Both the position numbers and the translations under genes were made by a program. Below, piece after piece: positions 29,174 to 37,518 of a stretch of 64,000 nucleotides of DNA; the first letter of the stretch is position 1, and each line of letters starts with the position of its first letter. The DNA comes from Advenella incenata. GTDB taxonomy: Bacteria > Pseudomonadota > Gammaproteobacteria > Burkholderiales > Burkholderiaceae_B. The notes below the pieces were generated by a model that saw only the letters and a program-made list of their open reading frames with translations, was not told the DNA's origin and searched no databases. Location of the stretch: NCBI RefSeq assembly GCF_004217095.1, contig NZ_SHKO01000003.1, positions 186,001 to 250,000 of the forward strand, read 5' to 3'.

Positions 29174-30421
29174 TCAATAAGCCGGCTGTAATGTGGGATT
29201 TTGCGTGGATGCTTCCACCAACTCGCCCAGCATTTGGGCGGTGACAGCAGACAGTGTCCATCCCAGATGCCCGTGTCCGGTGTTATAGAACACGCCCGCT
29301 TTGCGTCCGCGGCAAACGCGCGGCATCATATCGGGCATCATCGGGCGCAGGCCGCACCAGGGCACCACGCGTCGGGTGGATATCTCGGGAAACAGGCGAC
29401 GAGTCCAGTCCACCAGGGGCTGTACCCGGTCTGCGCGGATGTCCTTGTTGAAGCCATTGAATTCGGCAGTACCAGCCACCCGGAAGCGATCGCCCAGAAA
29501 GCTGGTGACGATTTTGGCGTCCTCATCCAGCAGGCTGACCCGGGGCGTGGCGGCCAGACTGGCCGCGTCGTCCAGATGGACGCTGATGGAGTAGCCTTTT
29601 ACCGGATACACATTCATAGTATCGCCCAGCATGCGGGCGATGGCCCGGCTGCCTGTGCCGGCGCAGACAACGATATTGTCGGTTTCAAGATGGGCTGATT
29701 CTCCATTGTCGTAGCGCTGATGGAAAATCTGGTGATGGTGCCGATCGCTGGCAATACGTGTGACCGATGTGTCCATGATAAAACGCACGCCCAGCTTGCG
29801 GCATGCTGCGGCCAGCCCGTTAGTGAACTTATGGATGTCGCCGGTGGCATCCGACGGGGTATACAAGCCTGCGAAGAAGTCCCCGGTCAGCGTCGGTTCA
29901 ATGGAGCGGGCTTCCTCACGCGTGACCGCGAAACGCTCCAGTCCGCCGGCCTGCAGCAGTGCATTGGTTTTTACGGCTTTGTCAAAGCTGTCCTTGTCAT
30001 AATAGATGTGCAGTATGCCCCGGCGCTCCAGATCAAAATCGATGTTCTCCTGCTCTGCCATGGCGTACAAATGACGGCGCGCTTCAATGGCCAGCCTTGT
30101 GGTTTCGATGGTATTGGCTTTGTGGTTGGGAATATTGCGAATGAACGCCGCGAGCCAGCTGTATTTATGCCAACTGAACGACGGATTGAGCAGCAGCGGC
30201 GCGTTGCGTTTGCCGATCCAGCGCAGACCTTTCATGATGGTGGCGGTGCTGTTCCAGACTTCGGCGTTGCTTGCCGAGAGCTGACCGCCGTTGGCAAATG
30301 AGGTTTCCATGGCGGCGTCCCGGTTTTTGTCCAGGACAGTGACCGAATAGCCGAGTTTGGCCAGGGTGTAAGCGGTGGTGATGCCGGTAATGCCGGCGCC
30401 GATGATGGCGACACGTGACAT
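29174..30421 (-). CDS. dadA: FAD-dependent D-amino-acid dehydrogenase (DadA family)
   Basis: A 415-residue DAO-fold flavoprotein with the FAD motif GAGITG (residues 8-13), the ASFANGGQLSASNAE-type segment after the first strand, and the C-terminal NTGHGHLGWTLS. DadA oxidises D-alanine and other D-amino acids to keto acids at the inner membrane. The gene is preceded by a tandem glycine riboswitch, so glycine or a product linked to glycine may be the true substrate (inference). GGAG lies before the ATG. No alanine racemase gene is adjacent. Confidence 0.85.
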   Translation of the reverse strand: MSRVAIIGAGITGITTAYTLAKLGYSVTVLDKNRDAAMETSFANGGQLSASNAEVWNSTATIMKGLRWIGKRNAPLLLNPSFSWHKYSWLAAFIRNIPNHKANTIETTRLAIEARRHLYAMAEQENIDFDLERRGILHIYYDKDSFDKAVKTNALLQAGGLERFAVTREEARSIEPTLTGDFFAGLYTPSDATGDIHKFTNGLAAACRKLGVRFIMDTSVTRIASDRHHHQIFHQRYDNGESAHLETDNIVVCAGTGSRAIARMLGDTMNVYPVKGYSISVHLDDAASLAATPRVSLLDEDAKIVTSFLGDRFRVAGTAEFNGFNKDIRADRVQPLVDWTRRLFPEISTRRVVPWCGLRPMMPDMMPRVCRGRKAGVFYNTGHGHLGWTLSAVTAQMLGELVEASTQNPTLQPAY

Positions 30422-30469
30422 AAACGTCTCCGATAGCGGTGATGCAAATCACACGATCTGCATACCCCA

Positions 30470-30632
30470 TCTGTCACGGTACCTGAGAGTTTCACCGGCA
30501 TGCATGAAGCCGGTTCCCCTTCGGTGGGCGCATGCGCCTCTCTCCAGAGTGTCGCGTTATTTACAGTCCTTTTGCCTGAGAGTTTCCGGGGTGGTTGCTC
30601 CGTCGGCGTCAGCAGGGCTGAGCTCTCCTGCA
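30470..30632 (-). promoter_or_regulatory. Tandem glycine riboswitch upstream of dadA
   Basis: Read on the minus strand, two aptamers follow each other. Aptamer 1 has GGAGAG (30623-30628) and AAACTCTCAGGCAAAAGGAC; aptamer 2 has CTGGAGAGAGG, CACCGAAGGGG and GAAACTCTCAGGTACCGTGA. These are the conserved glycine-riboswitch elements, in the usual two-domain order with a short linker. The stretch to the dadA start holds a weak stem and the ribosome-binding site but no U-run. Control of translation, or an activating switch, is therefore more likely than premature termination. Confidence 0.92.
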
Positions 30633-30654
30633 AATACGTATGTCGACAACGCAT

Positions 30655-30682
30655 ATGATAGTCGCCTGCCGCAAGACAGCAA
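30655..30682 (-). promoter_or_regulatory. Candidate promoter of the riboswitch-dadA transcript
   Basis: On the minus strand TTGCTG (30677-30682), a 16-bp spacer and TATCAT (30655-30660) lie about 23 bases before the first aptamer. TTAGGGTAAA lies just upstream of the -35. Confidence 0.5.
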
Positions 30683-30781
30683 GTAGGTGTTTACCCTAAG
30701 CAAATAAGAAGAAGGGTGAAAATCCGCTCAGTCTTTAACGCGATGCGCCATGCTGCCGGTATATCCATGGCCTTTTAAAGC

Positions 30782-30818
30782 AAAAACCCGGTTACCCCGC
30801 TGAGGGGCGAACCGGGTT
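30782..30818 (-). terminator. Rho-independent terminator of the Bug gene at 30848
   Basis: AACCCGGTT (30785-30793) pairs with AACCGGGTT (30810-30818), with an inner CCCC/GGGG extension. On the minus strand it is followed by a run of five T residues. It insulates the dadA riboswitch promoter from upstream transcription. Confidence 0.82.
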
Positions 30819-30847
30819 ACTGTCGCGATGGCGGTTTGATCGCGATG

Positions 30848-31807
30848 TTATTGCACCGTAATTTTATTTTCCTTTACGATTTTTTCGTACAGCGCAGAAT
30901 CCCGTTTGATGAGTTCGCTCAGTTCTGCGGCAGAACCCCCGACGGGCACAAAGCCGGCAGTCCTGAACTTGTTTTTCACATCCGGGTCCTTGACGATTTC
31001 GGCAAGCTCCGAGGAGACGCGATCCACGATTTCCTGCGGCGTTCCTTTAGGAGCCAGCAGCGAGGTCCATGAATTCATCACAAAGCCCTTGAATCCTGCT
31101 TCTTCCATGGTGGGGATGTCATCTTCACCTTCCCAGCGTTTGGCCGAAGTAATTGCCAGCGCATTGAGCTTGCCTTCCTTGACGTAACCCATGGGCACCA
31201 GGATCGGATCGAAGACCATGGAAACCTGACCACTGAGCAAATCTGCAAGAATGGGGGCGCTGCCCTTATAGGGAACGTGGGTCATTTCAAGCCCGGCTTC
31301 ATCGGCAAAGTGGGCGCCGGTCAGGTGGGCGCTTGAGCCTGTGCCGCTGGAGGCATAGGTCAGGTGGTTTTTCTTACCGTATTCCACCAGTTCTTTCACA
31401 TTCTTGGCTGGCACCTGTTTGCTGACAAACAGGAACAGGGGCAGGTCGGCAATATGCGATACCGGAACGAAATCCTCGTTGCTATAGTTCAGCTTGTATA
31501 AATGCGGGTTGGCTGAATAAGCGGCCAGCACAGTGACAAACGTGTACCCGTCCGGCTTGGAACGGGCGGCCTGGCTGGTTCCGATCGTACTGTTGGCGCC
31601 CGGTTTGTTTTCAATAACGATCGGTTGCTTGAGTTTTTCCGACAGCTTTTGCATCACGACGCGCGTTACGGTGTCGGTTGCGCCGCCCGGCGTGTAGGGA
31701 ACGATAACCTTGATGGGTTTGTCGGGCCACGCCGCATACGCTGCCATGGGCAGGGCAAGGGCAGCAAGAGCGGTGTACGCGAGAAGAGATGTCCCTTTTA
31801 TTTTCAT
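30848..31807 (-). CDS. Bug/TctC-family periplasmic receptor
   Basis: A 319-residue receptor. Signal peptide about residues 1-25 (AAYAA), then WPDKPIKVIVPYTPGGATD and VIENKPGANSTIGTSQAARS, typical of the family. AAGGA precedes the ATG. Transcribed on its own toward dadA and closed by a terminator. The ligand is unknown. Confidence 0.88.
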   Translation of the reverse strand: MKIKGTSLLAYTALAALALPMAAYAAWPDKPIKVIVPYTPGGATDTVTRVVMQKLSEKLKQPIVIENKPGANSTIGTSQAARSKPDGYTFVTVLAAYSANPHLYKLNYSNEDFVPVSHIADLPLFLFVSKQVPAKNVKELVEYGKKNHLTYASSGTGSSAHLTGAHFADEAGLEMTHVPYKGSAPILADLLSGQVSMVFDPILVPMGYVKEGKLNALAITSAKRWEGEDDIPTMEEAGFKGFVMNSWTSLLAPKGTPQEIVDRVSSELAEIVKDPDVKNKFRTAGFVPVGGSAAELSELIKRDSALYEKIVKENKITVQ

Positions 31808-31922
31808 TTGAATAAATCCTTATGAGATTTGGATAACCAGTAAAGGATAACAAACATTGATCAAGAATTAGCATTCTCTTAGTGAAATAAAAAAGGAAAA
31901 CTGATCGCTCCAGCAAAAATGA

Positions 31923-31957
31923 CAAAAGCCCGCAGCACTAGACTGGACGGGCTTTTG
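31923..31957 (-). terminator. Terminator after the nitroreductase gene
   Basis: CAAAAGCCCG and CGGGCTTTTG form a perfect 10-bp stem around a 15-base loop. T-rich arms on both sides make it usable in both directions; the nearby upstream gene is on the minus strand. Confidence 0.65.
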
Positions 31958-32068
31958 CACAGCGGAACAGGATCCGGATGTAAAGGGCAATTTGCCCGAT
32001 TCTGGTGTTCCGGTCAATGGAATGTCTGGCCTGATGCAGGCGGCGCTGCAGTGCTGGAAAACGCGGGT

Positions 32069-32668
32069 TTACGCAAAGACGCGGAAGCGGTCCTTGTCGT
32101 CCATATATTCTTTTTCACCGGCCGGATTCACGATGCTGCCAAAAGGCATCTGGGCACGCAACTTCCAGCTGGACGGGATATTCCATTCTGCCTGCACTTT
32201 ATCGTCGATGAGCGGATTGTAGTGCTGCAACGAAGCGCCGATGCCGTGTTCAGCCAGCGCAGTCCAGACGGCCAGTTGCGCCATGCCGGTTGAGTGTTCG
32301 GACCAGATGGGGAAGTTCTCGGCGTAGGGCGCGAATTTTTCCTGCAGATCGGCTACGACGCCCTGATCTTCGTAGAACAGCACGGTGCCGTAGGCAGCCT
32401 GAAAGCCGCTGAGTTTTGCATCGGTGGCCGGGTAAGCGTCAGCCGGGACGATCGCTTTGAGCGTTTCCTTGGCAATTTCCCAAACGCGGTCCTGGTTTTT
32501 ACCCAACAGAATGACAGCGCGTGAAGACTGGGAGTTGAAGGAAGAGGGCGCCTGCTTGATCGTGTTTTGAATCAGGCTGACCAGTTCGTCGTTGCCCAGT
32601 TTGATATCGCGATCCAGCGCGTAGATGGTACGGCGGTTTTTCAGGTGCTGCAGAACATTTGCGGACAT
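32069..32668 (-). CDS. Nitroreductase-family flavoprotein (Frm2/Hbn1-like)
   Basis: A 199-residue protein of the nitroreductase fold. The N-terminal NRRTIYALDRD supplies the phosphate-binding Arg of FMN, APSSFNSQSSR is a second FMN contact, and GIGASLQHYNPLID lies near the C-terminus. It most resembles the short fungal/bacterial Frm2-Hbn1 group, whose substrates are poorly known (nitroaromatics, redox homeostasis). Monocistronic, with an inverted repeat about 135 bp upstream. Confidence 0.85.
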   Translation of the reverse strand: MSANVLQHLKNRRTIYALDRDIKLGNDELVSLIQNTIKQAPSSFNSQSSRAVILLGKNQDRVWEIAKETLKAIVPADAYPATDAKLSGFQAAYGTVLFYEDQGVVADLQEKFAPYAENFPIWSEHSTGMAQLAVWTALAEHGIGASLQHYNPLIDDKVQAEWNIPSSWKLRAQMPFGSIVNPAGEKEYMDDKDRFRVFA

Positions 32669-33169
32669 GATAGTAAAACCCTTAAAAAATAAGTTCAGTA
32701 GTCGTTGTTTGTTTTCAGATACCGCAATTGCTTACGGCTCTTGCATAGTCAACATTATGCTGCAATGCGGGGTGAGTTTGTTTCATCTGGTTTGTAGGTT
32801 ATATTCAAAATATTTGAATGGTAGCGGCGGCAAGAAACACGCAGTGAGCCGCCGAGAGATGTCGGCAGGTAATGTGGAAGGAGGTATTGGAAAGCGTGCG
32901 ATGGCAGGCAGAGCCCCGCGCGATGGGCAGCAACGTGGTGCGAGGCGCCAGATGCCACCCGTTGCGGGCGGTATCAGTTCAGGGTGACTCGGTCAATCGT
33001 CTCGCGGCGCGGTCAAGGCACTATGCTTTTTGCCGATTCCAGTGCGGCAATAGTGCTTTTCCCCCGGATTGTGATCGTTGGGGGAGTTCAATGCGAATAA
33101 TAGGGCGAGGCACTGTCAGTACTGATGCAGGCGTGAACCGGACAGCGCTTGCCTCTGTTTTGTGGCGTT
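32669..33169. other. Gene-free stretch upstream of the nitroreductase
   Basis: No frame here looks coding. It holds the inverted repeat annotated at 32803-32819 and a TGCAATGCGG 10-mer (32760-32769) also present near 37309-37317. The rest shows nothing that I can interpret. Confidence 0.4.
32803..32819. promoter_or_regulatory. Perfect 17-bp inverted repeat upstream of the nitroreductase
   Basis: ATTCAAA-ATA-TTTGAAT. It has the size of a MarR/TetR/HxlR-type operator, but no such regulator gene is adjacent and it lies 135 bp from the start codon, so the target is uncertain. Confidence 0.35.
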
Positions 33170-34153
33170 TTACTTTTTCTTGAACCCCAGGGACTCAAGC
33201 ACCTTGCCTTCGTCTGCCGTGGTTTTTTTCGCAAACTCGGTGTATTGCTGGGTGCTCATGTAGAGCGGCTCCATATCATATTTTTCCAGCGCTTCGCGAA
33301 AATTGGGTTTTTCCATGGCCAGCTTGAGTGCGTCATGAAGCTTTTTAACGATGTCCGGATCGGTGTCTTTAGGAACGGCCAGTCCGAAAGGAGAAAGCTG
33401 GACTCGGTTAATGCCTGACTCTTTGAGGGTGGGCGCATCAGGAAATTTTTTGCTGCGTTTTTCGCCCCAGGTAGACAATAGGCGCAGCTTGCCGTTTTCT
33501 ACATAAGGCGCCCATGCGGGTGTATCGGCCACCGACATGACAAACCCGCCAATAATGGCTTTGAGTGATTCCGCATTGCCTTTGTAGGGAACATGCACCA
33601 GTTTGATGTCGGCGTCCTGGGCAATGGCCTCCATGGTGATATGCAGGGTGGTCATAATGCCCGGCGAACCATAGGTGAGTTTTTCCGGATTTGTTCTGGC
33701 GTACTCGATATATTCTTTCATCGATTTGATTGGCGAATCGGCTGGCACGACCAGTCCGAAAGAATAGCCTGCCAGGCCGATGACATAGGTCAGGTCGGTG
33801 GCCGGGTTCCAGTCAATCTTGCTGATGTAGGGCAGGCGGAACACCGGTGTTGGCGTTTGGGCAAGGGTGTAGCCGTCCGGCTTTTTGTTATGCAGCTGCA
33901 TGGCTGGCAAAACGCCGCCGGCACCCGGTTTGTTTTCGACAATCACCGGCTGCTTGAGAATACCTGTCAGGTTTTCTGCCAGCACACGGAATGGAATGTC
34001 GGTTGAGCCGCCGGCCGTATAGCCAATCACGATTGTGATTGGCTTGTTGGGAAAGTTCTTGGCTGCCTCGGACATTGCCTGAGCTGACTGCATACCGCCT
34101 GCCATGAGCATGGCAAAGGCGGCAGTATAGATGGACTTGCCTGGTTTTATCAC
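33170..34153 (-). CDS. Bug/TctC-family receptor, probably dicarboxylate-specific
   Basis: A 327-residue receptor. Signal peptide about residues 1-26 (SAQA), then FPNKPITIVIGYTAGGSTD and VENKPGAGGVLPAMQLHNKK. It starts with GTG (34151-34153), with AGGAG six bases upstream. It is the last gene of the minus-strand unit NMO - enoyl-CoA isomerase - acyl-CoA dehydrogenase - receptor, 84 bases after the dehydrogenase. The beta-oxidation context suggests adipate or another dicarboxylate as ligand; TctC homologues binding adipate (AdpC) are known. Confidence 0.87.
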   Translation of the reverse strand: MIKPGKSIYTAAFAMLMAGGMQSAQAMSEAAKNFPNKPITIVIGYTAGGSTDIPFRVLAENLTGILKQPVIVENKPGAGGVLPAMQLHNKKPDGYTLAQTPTPVFRLPYISKIDWNPATDLTYVIGLAGYSFGLVVPADSPIKSMKEYIEYARTNPEKLTYGSPGIMTTLHITMEAIAQDADIKLVHVPYKGNAESLKAIIGGFVMSVADTPAWAPYVENGKLRLLSTWGEKRSKKFPDAPTLKESGINRVQLSPFGLAVPKDTDPDIVKKLHDALKLAMEKPNFREALEKYDMEPLYMSTQQYTEFAKKTTADEGKVLESLGFKKK

Positions 34154-34237
34154 ACTTGTCTCCTGTTTTTTAGTAATGCGGATAATTGCAGATGGCTCGT
34201 CTGGATGTCTGATCTGGTTACTGCAGGATCTTACAAG

Positions 34238-35392
34238 TCAGATATTACCTTCTTTAATCAGATCCTTCGCAATAATGATTTGCTGAATTTGTGATGTGCC
34301 TTCGTACAGACGGAACAGGCGTACATCACGATAGAAGCGTTCGATCGCGTATTCGGAAATATAACCGGATCCGCCATGAATCTGCACCGCCCTGTCGGCA
34401 ACGCGGCAGCACATTTCGGTAGCAAAGTATTTTACGCAGGAGGCCAGCGCAGACACGCTTTCACCGTTGTCGCGTCGACGTGCAGCATCGAGCAGCATGC
34501 ATTCGGCTGCGTAAATATCCGTTTTGCTATCTGCAAGCATACCCTGAATCAATTGAAAATCAACTAGAGGATGCCCGAATTGCTTGCGGTCCTTGGCAAA
34601 CGCCAGCGCATCGGCCAGCATGCGTTTGGCCGCACCGATAGCGACACTGGAAATATGCAGGCGGCCTTTGTCCAATACTTTCATGGCAGTCTTAAAGCCC
34701 ACGCCTTCCTTGCCGCCGATCAACTGGCTTGCTGGTATGCGGCAGTTATCAAAAATGACATCGCTTGTGTGCGCGCCTTTCTGGCCCATTTTTTTATCAC
34801 GTTTGCCCAATGTGAGTCCGGGCGTGCCAGCCTCGACAATGAACGCTGAAATCCCCGAAGCACCTTTGATGTCGGGATTGCTGCGTGCCATGACGGTAAA
34901 AATGCCGGCATGCGGCGCGTTGGTAATAAAGCGCTTGGTGCCATTGATGATGTAATGGTCGCCATCGCGTACTGCCGTTGTGCGCAGGGATCCAGCGTCG
35001 GATCCTGCTTCCGGTTCTGTCAGGGCAAACGAGCCGATCAGATCGCCGCTGGCCAGGCGAGGCAGATATTTTTCTTTCTGTTCCGGGGTGCCGTCGATTA
35101 CGATGCCTGACGAGCCGATGCCGTTGTTGGTGCCGATGTACGAACGAAATGCGGGGGAGGTGCGACCCAGTTCCATCGCAATGCGCGCTTCCTCTTCCAT
35201 GGTCAGGCCCAGGCCGCCATATTCCTCAGGCAAGGCCAGGCCAAACAGACCCAACTCTTTCATCTGGTCCCGGATCTGCTGGGGAATCTCGTCGGTCTCG
35301 GCAACTTCGTTTTCGGCGGGGACGAGAACTTCGCTAACGAAGCGGCGAACGCCTTCTTCAAGAAGGGTCTGGGTTTCCTGATCACGTATCAT
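34238..35392 (-). CDS. Acyl-CoA dehydrogenase
   Basis: A 384-residue FAD enzyme of normal length. It has FALTEPEAGSDAGSLRT (FAD/substrate loop), KRFITNAP, and QIHGGSGY. The catalytic Glu is in RLYEGTSQIQ near residue 365. It introduces the alpha-beta double bond in an acyl-CoA. It is complete as a homotetramer, unlike the two-subunit enzyme at 38852-41266. The substrate is unknown; glutaryl-, adipyl- or short-chain acyl-CoA would fit the cluster. Thirty-three bases separate it from the isomerase gene upstream. Confidence 0.88.
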   Translation of the reverse strand: MIRDQETQTLLEEGVRRFVSEVLVPAENEVAETDEIPQQIRDQMKELGLFGLALPEEYGGLGLTMEEEARIAMELGRTSPAFRSYIGTNNGIGSSGIVIDGTPEQKEKYLPRLASGDLIGSFALTEPEAGSDAGSLRTTAVRDGDHYIINGTKRFITNAPHAGIFTVMARSNPDIKGASGISAFIVEAGTPGLTLGKRDKKMGQKGAHTSDVIFDNCRIPASQLIGGKEGVGFKTAMKVLDKGRLHISSVAIGAAKRMLADALAFAKDRKQFGHPLVDFQLIQGMLADSKTDIYAAECMLLDAARRRDNGESVSALASCVKYFATEMCCRVADRAVQIHGGSGYISEYAIERFYRDVRLFRLYEGTSQIQQIIIAKDLIKEGNI

Positions 35393-35425
35393 GACTGTGA
35401 TTAATCCTTATAAAAAATGAGTGCG

Positions 35426-36178
35426 TTATTTTGCCAGAAACCGGCTGAACGCCGTCTTTGCTTCGGGCGATGCCAGGCATTGCGCAAACCGTTCTCTTTC
35501 GGCGTCCAGCGTCTCAGCGACATCCTGGGCCGCAGCGCGCTGCATCAGCGCTTTGGTGTTGGTCAGGGCAAGCCTGGATTGATTGGCCATTTCGCGGGCC
35601 AGTTCCTGGGCGGTGCTTTCGGCCTGGCCGGCAACGACCACGCGATTGATCAGGCCTGCCTGCTGGGCTTCTTCAGCCGTAAAGGGGGTGCCGCGGTAAA
35701 GCCATTCGTTGGCCTTGCGAATCCCGACATAACGGGCAAGCAACAGGCTGGATGCGCCTTCAGGGCACAGGCCCAGCGGGACAAAGGGAATGCGAAACTG
35801 GGTGCCGGTGCCGGCAACCACAAAGTCACAATGCAGCAGCATTGTGACGCCGATGCCAACGGCGCCGCCTTCGACGGCGGCGATGATGGGAATATTAACC
35901 TTGCTGATGGTTTTGAGAAATGTCAGGCCCGGGCTGGCGCCTTCGGGCGCGTTGACAAAATCGCGCAGATCGTTGCCCGCCGTGAAATAGCCGCCCGCAC
36001 CGGTCAGTACAATGGCATGCAGGTCTTCCCTTGCGGTGGCCTGCGCCAGTGCCGCTGTGAGTGCAGCATAGGTGGTGCTGTCCAGTGCGTTTTTCTGTGC
36101 TGGTCTGTTGATGGTGAGCGTCAGAACCCGCTCGCTAACATTGGACAGGAGCGTGGGCGTGGTTGTTGTATCGTTCAT
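35426..36178 (-). CDS. Enoyl-CoA isomerase-like crotonase (ECI2 type)
   Basis: A 250-residue crotonase-fold protein. Both catalytic Glu residues of hydratases are replaced: Thr stands in GVTMLLHCD and Phe in FRIPFVPLG. The sequence CPEGASS keeps the single Glu used by peroxisomal-type Delta3-Delta2-enoyl-CoA isomerases. It therefore more likely shifts double bonds than hydrates them, perhaps to feed unsaturated acids into beta-oxidation. The ATG at 36178 shares a base with the stop of the NMO gene (ATGA); the longer frame to 36310 lies inside that gene. Confidence 0.82.
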   Translation of the reverse strand: MNDTTTTPTLLSNVSERVLTLTINRPAQKNALDSTTYAALTAALAQATAREDLHAIVLTGAGGYFTAGNDLRDFVNAPEGASPGLTFLKTISKVNIPIIAAVEGGAVGIGVTMLLHCDFVVAGTGTQFRIPFVPLGLCPEGASSLLLARYVGIRKANEWLYRGTPFTAEEAQQAGLINRVVVAGQAESTAQELAREMANQSRLALTNTKALMQRAAAQDVAETLDAERERFAQCLASPEAKTAFSRFLAK

Positions 36179-37146
36179 CAGGGGTTCTCGCTGGCAAGGC
36201 GCTGGCGCGCGGTCTGATATTCCTGCTGCATGCGCTGGGCAATCGTGGCTACCGGATCTACTGAGTCGATGGTGCCGACGCCCTGACCGGCCCCCCAGAC
36301 ATCTTTCCACGCCTTGACGCGGGTTGAACCAAAGTTGGTCGATGATTTTTCCTGCTCTTGCAGGTTGTCAGGATCCAGGCCAGATGCCGTAATGCTCGGC
36401 GCCAGGTAATTACCGGGGATGCCCGTGAAAAACGGCGTGTACAGAATGTCCTTGGCGGCGGCGTCGACGATCATCTGTTTGTAGCGAGGGTCGGCGTTCG
36501 CTTCCTGGCTGGCAATAAAGCGCGTGCCGATGTAGGCGAAATCGGCTCCCATCGCCTGGGCGGCAAGAATGGCATCGCCGTTGGTTATCGAGCCGGAAAG
36601 AATAATCGGGCCGTCGTAGAATTTACGCACTTCCGACACCAGTGCGAACGGACTTAGCGTGCCTGCGTGGCCGCCTGCGCCGGCAGCCACAAGAATCAAT
36701 CCGTCCACGCCGGCTTCCAGCGCCTTCTCGGCATGGCGGATGGTCGTGACATCATGAAAGACCAGGCCGCCCCAGCGATGGACCGCAGAGGCGACGTCCG
36801 ACGGGGCACGCAGGCTGGTGATGATAACGGGAACCTTGTATTTCTCGCAGGCCTGCATGTCATGATCAAGCCTGTCGTTCGACGTGTGGATGATCTGGTT
36901 GACGGCGAAGGGGGCGATTTTTTGCTCCGGATGCCGGCTGCGTTCTTCATCCAGCGTGCTGGTGATCCGGGCCAGCCAGTCATCCAGCAGCGATGCCGGA
37001 CGGGCGTTGAGGGCCGGGAACGATCCGATCAGGCCGCTTTTGCATTGCTCGATGACCATATCCGGATTGGACACGATAAACATGGGTGAGCAGATCACAG
37101 GAAGCGACATTTGAGCGCGCAATTTTTGTACGACAGGATGAGCCAT
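36178..37146 (-). CDS. Nitronate monooxygenase / 2-nitropropane dioxygenase family
   Basis: A 322-residue FMN protein with a TIM-barrel fold. ICSPMFIVSNP is at the N-terminus, the conserved His lies in GAGGHAGTLSPFAL, and the phosphate-binding ILSGSITNGDAILAAQAMGADFAYIGTRF follows. The family oxidises alkyl nitronates such as propionate 3-nitronate; several relatives in CoA clusters may instead be enoyl reductases. The ATG at 37146 has AGG upstream; the TTG at 37152 is less likely. First gene of a four-gene unit that includes the isomerase, dehydrogenase and receptor. Confidence 0.85.
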   Translation of the reverse strand: MAHPVVQKLRAQMSLPVICSPMFIVSNPDMVIEQCKSGLIGSFPALNARPASLLDDWLARITSTLDEERSRHPEQKIAPFAVNQIIHTSNDRLDHDMQACEKYKVPVIITSLRAPSDVASAVHRWGGLVFHDVTTIRHAEKALEAGVDGLILVAAGAGGHAGTLSPFALVSEVRKFYDGPIILSGSITNGDAILAAQAMGADFAYIGTRFIASQEANADPRYKQMIVDAAAKDILYTPFFTGIPGNYLAPSITASGLDPDNLQEQEKSSTNFGSTRVKAWKDVWGAGQGVGTIDSVDPVATIAQRMQQEYQTARQRLASENP

Positions 37147-37303
37147 AAACAACCTCAGTCAGAAAAAATATCATATGCAATATTGGCAGCGAACGGATGC
37201 ATGATGCAGGCCGCAGGCGAAAGATGCCGACGGGGCAGATCGATGCCGCCACCGGGTAGCACGCCGCGGTATCAGGGGGCCGCTTGCATTAAATCGAAAC
37301 AAA

Positions 37304-37320
37304 ATTCTGCAATGCGGTAC
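37304..37320. promoter_or_regulatory. Candidate IclR site upstream of the NMO operon
   Basis: ATTCTGCAATGCGGTAC, about 160 bp before the NMO start. It shares the TTCTGC half and GG near the right half with three other sites around 37.5 and 41.4 kb. This is the weakest copy of the four. Confidence 0.4.
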
Positions 37321-37482
37321 ATATTCTACTTTTGAGTGCTTGCCGTCAGCGCTTTATCATAGACTACTCTGAACGCGTGGGCAATGGAATTTTCTTTTTA
37401 AACAGAGTATAAAACGGGTATTATTATACTATTGAGCAAATGCGGAAGGCATGAAGCGCCACGCAATGCGATTCTGTACTAT

Positions 37483-37499
37483 ATTCTGCACATTGGAAT
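37483..37499. promoter_or_regulatory. Candidate IclR site upstream of the regulator itself
   Basis: ATTCTGCACATTGGAAT, 20 bp before the IclR start codon. It matches the site at 41354 at 13 of 15 core positions. Binding here would give autoregulation. Confidence 0.5.
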
Positions 37500-37518
37500 T
37501 ATTCCGGCGAATTTATTT

